A stretch of DNA of 64,000 bases. It comes from Gnetum montanum. Taxonomy: Eukaryota; Streptophyta; Gnetopsida; Gnetales; Gnetaceae. Both the position numbers and the translations under genes were made by a program. A model generated the notes under the pieces. It ran no database searches. It saw nothing but the letters and a program-made list of their open reading frames with translations, and was not told where the DNA came from. Shown here piece by piece: positions 55,971 through 64,000 of this stretch; position 1 is the stretch's first letter, and every line of letters begins with the position of its first letter. Where the stretch lies: NCBI GenBank assembly GCA_015680685.1, contig MNCI01001848.1:3200-67199 (forward strand), given 5' to 3'.

Positions 55971-56739
55971 TGAGAAAACTTGTTGTCCTCCCTCTCCGAT
56001 TAATGCGGAGCATGCCGTAGAGCATAGCATGCTCATCACAACATCATAGCACTGTTGGCATTAAATCTTTGACACGCTTCGAGTCAGTCGCGTGCTTTCC
56101 CGAGAATAAAAATGTATATATTTGTTCTCATTATAGGTCCGAAAAGACCTTAAACTAGCAACCCTAGTAACCGCAATACGATGAGTCTGAAAAGAGCTTA
56201 AACTAGCAACTCTAACATAGTTACACTTCTAACGATCTGGAAAGACCCTAAATTAGCAGTCTTGACCTATTACATTTGTAGTCCACAATTGCATGGGCGA
56301 TTTTGTATCTTTTCGAAGTTTCACACTCCATATTGATAGTGTCGCCATTTCTAGCAGTTTCGTGTCAGCAGTCCGCGTGTTCTATCTTAACGATTTTACA
56401 TTTCTCATACCTGCTTTTTCTCGTTCCACACACCATCATTCTGAATGTTAAAACTTTGCATGTTACAATCTAGCAGTCTAAAATGACACTAAACTAGCAG
56501 CTTGGCATTTGCATGTTAACGGTTTCACAGCTTTGCACTTTTGCATTGACAACTTCACATCTTTAACAGTTCTGCACCCTCATGCCTTGACGATCTACCA
56601 TGACCTTAAACTGGAAAACTTTAATCTTTACATTGTCACACTTCGCAAGTTGCATCTCATCGTTACTTTGTAAATTTTTGTTATACGCAATCTCTGCCAA
56701 CAGACGTCTCTTAACCAAGCTTTTGTCTCATGTTGGCAG
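55971..56739 (+). repeat. 3' end of R7 intron with dispersed CTTAAACTAGCA motifs
   Basis: At 56140-56270 three units of GAAAAGACCTTAAACTAGCA-type sequence occur in close succession. Degenerate ones follow at 56475-56500 and 56598-56615. The stretch ends in the T-rich CTTTTGTCTCATGTTGGCAG acceptor. No coding content seen. Confidence 0.65.
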
Positions 56740-57960
56740 GTCGAGCAAGAGATGGAAGTCCATTGCAACCTCTCCATGCCTTTAACATTAGCAGGTACAC
56801 AAGGCGAGCTCGTGAGACCATTGAACCCCAACATGATTGATTGGGGGTTGACCACAATTAACACCATAGTAGCCTGAGAAGCATCCCCAAACTAGCGCAA
56901 GCATCTAGTCAAAGCCCTAGATTTAAGGGTTGGGGATGTGATCGAGGACCCCCTCGTCAAGATGCCCATCACCACATCTAAAGGGAAGATAAAAACATTG
57001 AAACTTAGCTCCCTCCTAGATGCACAAACGTACAAGAGCGTAGCCAAGATTCTGCAAGACAATATCAATGTCTTCACATGGTCGTACAGCGACATGCTGG
57101 GTCTAGATCCATGGCTGATTCAGCACAACATTGTCCTAGAGCCACGCATGAAGGTAGTTAAGCAAAAGGCTTGCAAAATTAAACCAAAAATTGCACTAGC
57201 TAAATCACCAAGCTATACTAAGCTGGTTTCATCTGCGTGGTTGACTACTCAGAGTGGGTGTCCAATATCGTTGTGGTTTTGAAGAAAATGGGAGGAATAT
57301 GCATCTGTATAGACTTCTGGGACTTGAACAAGGTAACGATCAAGGACAACTTCCCACTTCCAAGCATTGATTAGCTCATCGACACCACGGCTGGTCACAC
57401 TTTACTATCCTTTATGGACGGTTTCTCTGGATATAACCAAGTCTACATTAACCCAGAGCACCAACTATCAAAAACCTTCATGACACAATGGGGTACCTTC
57501 TGCTACACCATGATGCCTTTCAGGCTCAAAAATGCAAGAGCAAGCTACCAGTGAGCCATGACCTACATCCTCAATGATTATATCCTGAGAACATTAAATG
57601 ACTATGTGGATGTTATAGCTGTCAAGTCCAAGGAGGCGATTGATCACCCATGCAACCTAGGAATGGTCCTCAAGTGCTGCCAAATGCATGACCTACACCA
57701 CAACCCTAAGAAGTGCGTCTTCGAGGTGAAAACTGGACGCATGTTAGGATTCATAGTATCGAAGGGCAGAATACAGGTGGACCCTGATAAAGTTAAGGCC
57801 ATCGTCAACCTGGCACCTCCTACAAACCTTAAGGAGCTACGTGGTTTGCAAGGTAGAGTACAGTTTATTCAAAGGTTCATAGCAAGGTTGACTGACAAGT
57901 TACACCCCATGCAACATCTTCTAAAGAAGGGAGTTAACTTCGAATGGACAACCTAGTGTC
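56740..57960 (+). pseudogene. R7 reverse transcriptase
   Basis: The downstream exon starts VEQEMEVHCNLS and runs through PITTSKGKIKTLKL, DNINVFTWSYSDMLGLDPWL and VVLKKMGGICICIDF to FPLPSID, LLSFMDGFSGYNQVYINPE, QWGTFCYTMMPF and the catalytic box at 57597-57626. This box reads DYVDVIAVKS: the second Asp is Val (GTT at 57612-57614), which would kill polymerase activity. It continues as HHNPKKCVFEVKTGRMLGF and FIQRFIARLTDKLHPMQ. One frameshift (about 57235-57265) and a few TAG/TGA stops occur. These motifs are of Tat type. Confidence 0.82.
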
Positions 57961-58430
57961 AATAAGCCTTCGACGACTTGAAGAAGGAGCTTTCACACCT
58001 CCCGATCATGCATTTTTCATAAAGGAAAAAACCCTTCTTCATCTACCTCGCCACCTCTGACACATCTGTCGCAGCACTGCTATGTCAGAAATGAAATGAT
58101 GGTTCTGAGATACTGGTGTATTATCTAAGCCATGCACTAATAGCGCATGAGGCGAAATACAATGAAGTGGAGAGGAATTGTCTTACCTTAGTGTTTGCAC
58201 TAAAAACATGGAGGCATTACCTATTTTGCAGTACAACCAACATCATTTGCAAAAGCAATATACTTCGGGCTATCACTAACAACCTATATGAAAGTAGCAG
58301 GATAGCCCGATGGAAAGCGATAACTGTAGAGTTCGATTTACACTATGTGAGTCAATCATTGACAAAGGGTCAAGCCATAGCGACCCAACTCACGGCCTCA
58401 CAAGTTGATGATCAGGGAACCATAGACCCT
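57961..58430 (+). pseudogene. R7 first RNase H (degenerate gypsy-type)
   Basis: FFIYLATSDTSVAALLCQ replaces the usual catalytic Asp-Ala-Ser with Leu-Ala-Thr. EAKYNEVERNCLTLVFAL and WRHYLFCSTTNIICKSN follow. Loss of the acidic residues in this domain is normal for Tat elements, where a second RNase H has taken over. Open from 58116 to 58517. Confidence 0.75.
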
Positions 58431-58640
58431 GAATTCCCAGAAGAACACATTAGCAAGGTCGACATTGTCCCATCGCATCTCGAAGCCACTTTACACTTTG
58501 ATGATGCATCAACCACNCAAAAACCCTGCTCAAGCAATTTGCGACCACAAATGTGCAACACGTGCCACGCAACGAGAACACCATGGCAGATGCCTTAGTT
58601 ACCCTTGCTTTAAACATTCTAGCACATTCCCTGGTAAACC
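58431..58640 (+). pseudogene. R7 second RNase H (archaeal-type), internally deleted
   Basis: The start (ATLHFDDAST) is joined after an ambiguous base (58517) and a frame change to the end of the domain (QHVPRNENTMADALVTLAL). The middle, about 100 codons with two catalytic residues, is missing. The domain sits between the gypsy RNase H and INT, the standard Tat position, in contrast to R8. Confidence 0.7.
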
Positions 58641-59961
58641 TGCCAACTTCAATTATCAAATGTGGAAAGCTTATCACTCAAGTGGAGCACGTGGCCTCTG
58701 TCAGTGTTGCGGATACCCAGGAGTGGTATGTTGACATTAAGGCTTACCTACAGCATGGCGAACCCCCAGGTGGATTGACATCTGCCTAGAGAGATGCAAT
58801 TTGTAAGTGTCCCTGACAATACATGCTCATGGGAAATGATGCCCTGTGTCAAAGTTCCTACGACAGGATATTGCTAGCATGCGTGGGTGGGGAGTAGGCA
58901 CAAAAGGTAGTTAATGAAGTGCATGAGGGGCTCTGCGACAAACACATAGCACCCAAGGCTATGGCTGCAAAGATCAAATGCCTAGGGTACTACTAGCCCC
59001 ACATGGAGCGTGACTGCCTGTCGAAAGTCAATACATGTGACACGTGCGAGAGATATGCAAATCTCATACACGTAGCACCTGCAGACCTGCATCCAACGCA
59101 AATCACGTGGCCCTTCCAATGATGGGGACTAGACCTCATAGGGCTTATCACACCTAAGTCCTTCGTAGGCCATAGTTTCATTATCACTGCCACTGAGTAC
59201 TTTACCAAGTGGGTGGAAGCTATTTCCCTAAGGAAGACAACATCTCAGCAAATCTGCCATTTCATCCTAGACAACATCGTAACCAGATTCAGACTTCCAA
59301 TGACCATTGTGACTGACAATGGGCCACAGTTCAGCAGTACGGAAACCTGCACCTTCTACAAAAATCTAGGCATTAAACAATCATTCTCCTCCCCCTATTA
59401 TCTGCAAGCGAATAGACAGGCAAAGGCTACAAATAAGTCTATCATCAACTTGCTGAAGTGAATGCTCAACAATAGTAAGAGACGATGGCATGAGCAAATC
59501 CTCTACATCCTGTGAGCCTACCAAACGAAATGCCAAACAACAACAAGACTCCTTACAACCTTGTTTATGGATCTGAAGCTGTGTTGCCTCTTGAGTTGCA
59601 GGTACCCTTGCTTTGGATGATCTTGTCTGACGTCATGAGTGAAGCCCAGAACAACGACTCATGGATCATCGATCTCGACTCAATAGAGGAGGAGCACATG
59701 CAGACATTGAGATGCATTGAGCACTACAAGAGCAAGCAGCAACAGAAGCATCATGCAGACCCGCATCTACGGCTAGTGCAGAAGGGAGACCTCATCCTCA
59801 AGGTCGTCCGAGAGCACGTGAGCAAATTCTCAGCCAATTGAGAAGGCCCTTACATGGTCACCAAAGCCTTCGGGAATGGAGCCTTGAAACTGGCAGACAT
59901 GGATGAAAATGAGTTCATCAACCTAGTGAATCACTCATACCTCAAGCCATTCTACATTTGA
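58641..59961 (+). pseudogene. R7 integrase
   Basis: The zinc-binding region is at 58915-59060 (EVHEGLCDKHIAPKA ... CDTCERY). The catalytic core has WGLDLIGLITP (59125), IVTDNGPQFSS (59312-59340) and NRQAKATNKS, where the catalytic Glu is Lys (AAG, 59423-59425). The C-terminal domain (YNLVYGSEAVLPLELQVP, QKGDLILKVVREH, GPYMVTKAF) ends in YLKPFYI and TGA (59959-59961). There are several TAG/TGA stops. Inactive in this copy. Confidence 0.82.
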
Positions 59962-59967
59962 GGTGCA

Positions 59968-60240
59968 ATGGCAGCCACTACCGTCTACTACGACGTTAAA
60001 CTGGCAACAACACCGAGTGACATCTGTAATGACATTAAACTAACGGCATCAACCAGTATCCACAACAACGTTAAACTAGCGACATCAAGCACCGTCCGCT
60101 ATGATGTTAAACTAGCAAAAACAAGAAGCAACGTCTGCTACGACATTAAACTAGCATGTATGATCTACTGAGACCCTAAGCTAGCACAACAGTCCCTTGG
60201 GACCTTAAACCAGCACCCAGTCTATCAGAACCTTAAATTA
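59968..60240 (+). repeat. Post-INT array of GACRTTAAACTAGCA motif
   Basis: Six or more units of about 42-45 bp, each with TACGACGTTAAACTAGC-type cores. An ORF at 59968-60171 translates them as a repeated YDVKLA (VYYDVKLATT, NNVKLATSS, RYDVKLAKT, CYDIKLA). The units are DNA repeats and probably not a selected protein. The same core occurs near both ends of the PR/RT intron. Confidence 0.75.
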
Positions 60241-61290
60241 GGTTTGTGTCACATCCACAGCATGCATCAACATCAAATACACATCAAATGAGCAAGCATG
60301 ATGTCGACACATGGGTGGGTTGTCGCAGCTCCAGAATGCAGTTCACGACACAATGGGAACGTGGTCTAGAACATATGCAACACCGCCACCCTTGGCATTA
60401 TGCTGATCCTCCAGAGATGTCGTAGAGCATTACACTAGCCCTCTAGACATACTGCTACCACGACCCCTTACCTTGACAATAGTTCCTTGCCCAGTGCCTA
60501 CAATTGGAGTTTCGGTAGTATTGTGGGCCAGCCACAATATTGTCATCCTTTGGCCTCCTATCAGTGACATTCGACTATGTGGTAGCTGACCCCATAGTTG
60601 AACCGGGAATGCATGCCCCTGGCAAGGATTCCAGTGCATCCACACTCACAGTGGCACCTCCGAGGCCGGTTCCTCCACGCCAACACTGCCAAGGCCACTG
60701 TTGGCCTTCCTACTTTGAACATCGTACACTAGTAATGATGTCCAAAAGCTGTAACAATGCCAGCAGCCAACAAGACCTTTGCCCCTGAGGGTACGGCTTT
60801 TGACAGCAGTAAATACTACAGCGTCGTGAAGTGAGTGCCTCAACTAGCTTGGCTACTATAGAGTGCAAACTCCTATGGCATGCGTAACACAACTCGCCAC
60901 CTGGGAAACACTAGTGCAAGTTCCATGACGTGCGTAACACAGCTCATTGCATGGAACACATCTGTAGGCAGGTTGAAACCCTATGCGAATGTAATGCAAC
61001 TCATTTTGGGAAAGATACCTATCCTACGAGAGGTCGAAGGATAGCTGAAGCAAAGGTGAAAACGTACAGAGCTCCCTTAGAGCACTTTGAAAAGGGAGTC
61101 AGCTAAACCTCACCCTTGCCCTTCTCCTATGCCTCCTTCCTCCATGCTTTACCTCTTCACTCTAATGCAACACTCTCAAGTGTAGTGAAGCGACGTCTTG
61201 ACACTCACCAAGAAACAACCCTGGCATTTCACCTATTGCGGTGTTTCGTATTCTTTGTCGATGTCTATTGAGCTTGTTCCCTAAACGTTG
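60241..61290 (+). other. R7 3' non-coding region
   Basis: No convincing ORF. Three copies of a TGCGTAACACAACTC-like phrase occur at about 60881-60980. Overlapping small ORFs at 60430-60892 on both strands show no family motifs. Confidence 0.55.
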
Positions 61291-61305
61291 ACAAAGAGGG
61301 GCCAA
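61291..61305 (+). other. R7 polypurine tract
   Basis: ACAAAGAGGGGCCAA directly before TGAAACACCCC of the 3' LTR. Confidence 0.7.
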
Positions 61306-62757
61306 TGAAACACCCCAAAAAATGCAAGGTCATTCTCACTTCACTAGGCATAGTACCTCGTGCAATGTTACAGTAGCTCTTCGGGAGGAGAATGCTCTGA
61401 GTTCGGGCTAACTAGTTTGGCAAATTTTCTACTTTAGGCATGAACAAGCTTCACAGATCACCCTACCTGTCTATCTAAGTAGCTTGCCCGGTCGATAACC
61501 TACTTAGAAATGATGCGCGGAGTTGGCAGTAGCATTCTGGATGCATGAAACAATTCGACAAGCTTTCTAAAGCACAAAGTTTGCTACGCTACGCTACACC
61601 CTACTACGTAGCGTAGCAAGCTTCAGAAAACATTTGCAAAACGAATTGTCATGCTACGCAGCGTAGTGTAACATAGCAACAACCACACAGCCAATCTCAT
61701 CACCTAACTTCAAGTCCTTCAAATGTCCCTTTCCATTAGGAAGCGGCAGACCATGTTTGCTGCTACGCTACGCTGAGCTACATAGGACAGCGAGGCATAG
61801 CAATTCTACAGAAGAGACAAAAAGTAGCTCCGAGGGCAAGGTCAGCAAGGTTGCGAGTTCTGGAGTGCAAGAATCAAGGTTTGCAGATTAGCCAAGTATT
61901 TTGCGACTAAGGCCAGATGCTATGCTATATAGCATAGCATAGCATAGCAAGTATGTAGCATGTGTGTAGCAAAGCGCAGGATAACATGCTACGCTACGCC
62001 GAGAATGCCATGCTACGACACACAGTAAAGCATGCGGGTGGTTGTGCGACATCAATACACTTTATCTAATTGGACCATTGGCATACGTCTCCAAACGTTG
62101 ACGACGCAATTATGGCGTGGCAGGCTCATAGTTGTAGAATTGTAGACTCACAGTCACAACGGTCATGCACGTCCAATGGTCATATTGGCACGTGCAGCAC
62201 AAGTAAGTCAACGAAGTCCCAGGGCATGTGGCATCCAAACCATCCCCTTCATGTACCCTTGGTCCTATAAATATCCCAACAAGAAACGTTCAAAGGTCTT
62301 CTCAAATTCTGACTCTTCCTGCTCTCTAGCTCTTCTTTGGCCTTTTTTGCTAGTTCTATTCCGTTTTGGTCTTATTCAAATTTTTTGTAAAGTATCGGAC
62401 TCCTTCTTTGGCACTTAAGTTCTCCCCCTAACACGTTGCAGCATCCAGCATTGTAAGCTTTCTGTTTGACACTGTAAATAGTTAGCATTCCAAGCTAAGA
62501 TTCCATTCTATCCCCCTTCTACCACCTTGGTAGAATCCACACATTGCCAGCGCTTAAGACCACGTCCAAGTGCACAACCTGCTTTACTCTACACGTCCTG
62601 GTTACTCTTGGGATCTCTGCACCTCATCATGCTATGCAATCAACCGTATCCACCTTGACAGAGCAAACTTGTAGCTTCGAAATAGTGCATTTTTCTAACT
62701 ATATATTACTTTGTTTTTCCTGTTTATTCCCATGTGTTGCATTATTTTCTGCTTTAC
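61306..62757 (+). repeat. R7 3' LTR (3' end deleted)
   Basis: Collinear with 32229-33712, including the GCTAC/GTAGC-rich block (61580-62030) and the TATA box (62265-62273). Similarity ends at TTTTCTGCTTTA (62757), where R6 sequence resumes. Confidence 0.85.
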
Positions 62758-64000
62758 ACAGGTGGTTGCTACCTACTACTTGAGCTCTATCCTCGGGCAC
62801 CCTACTGTTAACATGGCAAGATTGGCATACCGCAAGTTTGCTAACTCCATGTATTTTGTCAGATCCTAAATCTGTAGGTCCCGGTTGTTAACTTCTGCTT
62901 GGTGGACAAAGGCATATGTATCCAATATGGTGCACCAGTTAGTGTGTTGAGCACTGATAGTATTGATGTGGGCCTTGGCCATATGGATCTCTTTCTCAAG
63001 GATTTGTTTGTACATCCTCACCTGATCTCAGAAGTGCTCCTTCAGCTTTTCATGTTGTTTAGCCTCATTTTGCCACACGCTTATTTCAATAGCTGTCTTT
63101 TGACGAATTGCGCATACCTCCTCCATTGAGAGGGTTCTATTCTCCTTGGCTAAACAACTTATGTCTTGGTTGACCCAGATGAATTATTCTCGCAATTGAT
63201 GAAAGTGTTCCTCGAGAACATTCTTTTACTTTTTTATGGTGGTCAACTGAAGGTTGTCAGCAGCAAGCTGTTTAATTTTTTCCTGTAAAACATTGAGTGC
63301 CTTAAGATGCACATGAGTTTGTGCCTATGCTACAAAAGCATACCAAACAACCTTCTCTTTTTCATCAACCACCTTTTTATTCTTCGTGATTAGCTTGGTT
63401 AGTTGCTCAGTTCTGAAATTATCTAGCTGGTCTATGAAAATGAATTACAGAGGATCCTGTTATGCTACTTGTAGGGCCACGAGTTGTTCTTGTAATTTTT
63501 GCACTTCAGCTTCCACATGCTCGACCCTCACTTTTATTAAGACCAGCTTCCCCTTTGTGAAAATGAGGTTTGACTGAATTACCGTAACATCCTAAGGAAT
63601 GTTAAATAGGGACATCATTATTTGCCCTATTTGGAGCAATTGATCAAGCGTATCCTCATGTTCTGCAGAAGTCATTGAGGTTCCAGCCAAAGTTTGAGCA
63701 TCTCGTGTTCTTGTGAGATCTGCTGGTGGCATAACAGGTACATTGAATGATTCTTTGATGTGGTCTGTGACCACTTCTGTAGCTCCTGTAGCACCCTAGT
63801 GTTGCATGACCACCACAGTGGCCCCTTCACCAATTTCTAATTGCACCTAGAAAGATGTCATGTTTCCTGAGATCTATTATGACTATCTACTTTCCCCTCC
63901 TCCTGTATGGATATACACTTTGCCCCTTGTGCGATCCAAAGAAAAAATAGGCTAAATGACATCATCAATGACACAGAAGAGGTTTGTGTCATCACAACTT
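62758..64000 (-). pseudogene. R6 accessory ORF, coiled-coil part (runs off the window)
   Basis: The minus strand reads, from the window edge downward: VTDHIKESFNVPVMPPADL, EHEDTLDQLLQIGQIMMS, KVRVEHVEAEVQKLQEQL, ALNVLQEKIKQLAADNLQL, NRTLSMEEVCAIRQKTAIEI and then NLRYANLAML near 62820. It is a long coiled coil with a few TAG/TAA stops, collinear with R2 at 18720-19560 (ENQNLSME, VCALHQKFAIEI). It is the continuation of R6 after the R7 insertion. The bases between 32228 and 62758 in R6 have lost perhaps 100-200 bp together with the R7 LTR end. Confidence 0.6.

Larger units (their letters stand above)
38379..56739 (+). other. R7 putative pol intron between PR and RT (contains R8 and an antisense gene)
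   Basis: Donor CAG|GTTAGG at 38378/38379; acceptor TCATGTTGGCAG|GTC at 56739/56740. Both sides are in phase 0 and in the frames used by PR and RT. The length is 18.4 kb with R8, or about 5.8 kb after removing R8 and one TSD copy. Ogre elements are known to carry an intron at this place, but usually a much shorter one. Sense coding is absent throughout, while the antisense strand carries gene-like exons (39080-40797, 53382-55970). Inferred from sequence only; no transcript evidence. Confidence 0.5.
32229..62757 (+). mobile_element. R7: giant Tat/Ogre-like retrotransposon, old
   Basis: Plus-strand element inserted in R6. It has LTRs of at least 1.45 kb starting TGAAACACCCC (32229 and 61306), a leader with tandem repeats, gag, protease, a long putative intron holding an antisense gene, RT, RNase H, a second (archaeal-type) RNase H, INT, a repeat array and a PPT. 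Without R8 it is about 18 kb. It is assigned to the Tat group from the gag and RT motifs and the RT - RNase H - second RNase H - INT order, and to the Ogre type from its size and the PR/RT intron. LTRs differ by roughly 15% over the first 240 bp by eye. The 3' LTR end is deleted, so no TSD can be paired (left flank CCATT). Confidence 0.85.

Noticed and set aside
59968-60171. ORF with repeated YDVKLA as a possible repeat protein
   Set aside because: The periodicity comes from the DNA array. The motif also occurs in non-coding positions elsewhere in R7, so selection on the protein is unlikely.
60430-60892. Several overlapping ORFs in the R7 3' region
   Set aside because: Short, overlapping on both strands, no recognisable motifs, and no matching ORF elsewhere in the window.

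Overview
The window is plant nuclear DNA made almost entirely of nested LTR retrotransposons of the Ty3/gypsy (Metaviridae) superfamily. I found no convincing host gene, tRNA or rRNA. The evidence is paired LTRs bounded by TG...CA, tRNA-Asp-type primer-binding sites, polypurine tracts, gag/protease/RT/RNase H/integrase remnants, and three perfect 5-bp target-site duplications (TSDs). The depth of nesting and the C-to-T decay suggest a large, heavily methylated seed-plant genome. A gymnosperm is possible, but I cannot name the species.

Layout, with elements named R1-R8 here. R1 (74-2280, +) is an Athila-like 5' LTR and gag, cut by R2. R2 (2281 to about 20850, +) is a long Athila-like element with gag, PR, RT, RNase H and INT plus a large accessory ORF after INT, all full of stops; its 5' LTR is split by R3. 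R3 (2413-8098, -, TSD CTACT) is a gag-only derivative. R4 (about 20925-31355, -) is the 3' part of another Athila-like element and is split by R5. R5 (23964-30845, +, TSD ATAAT) has gag and PR but has lost RT to INT. R6 (31356-32228 and 62758-64000, -) is an Athila-like element split by R7. R7 (32229-62757, +) is a very long, old Tat/Ogre-like element. R8 (40798-53376, -, TSD CGTCC) is a young 12.6-kb Tat-like element with 3.1-kb LTRs and an open pol, inserted in R7; an assembly gap (49657-50452) hides its gag, PBS and one LTR edge.

The most interesting biology is in R7 and R8. R7 appears to carry an in-frame intron between protease and RT (38379-56739, about 5.8 kb without R8), the place where Ogre elements are known to have an intron. 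Inside that intron lies an antisense gene-like region that has its own GT-AG introns and reads in frame across two of them. Arrays of a CTTAAACTAGCA-like motif lie near both intron ends and again after INT. R8 has the order PR - RNase H - RT - degenerate RNase H - INT: the RNase H ahead of RT keeps its acidic residues, while the RNase H after RT has lost them. R8 also has an intact 170-residue extra ORF downstream of pol.

The Athila-like elements share an accessory ORF after INT. It has a domain resembling a plant transposon-associated protein, followed by a long coiled coil, and a short intron lies just before its start codon. Copies are visible in R2, R4 and R6, and remnants in R3 and possibly R5.
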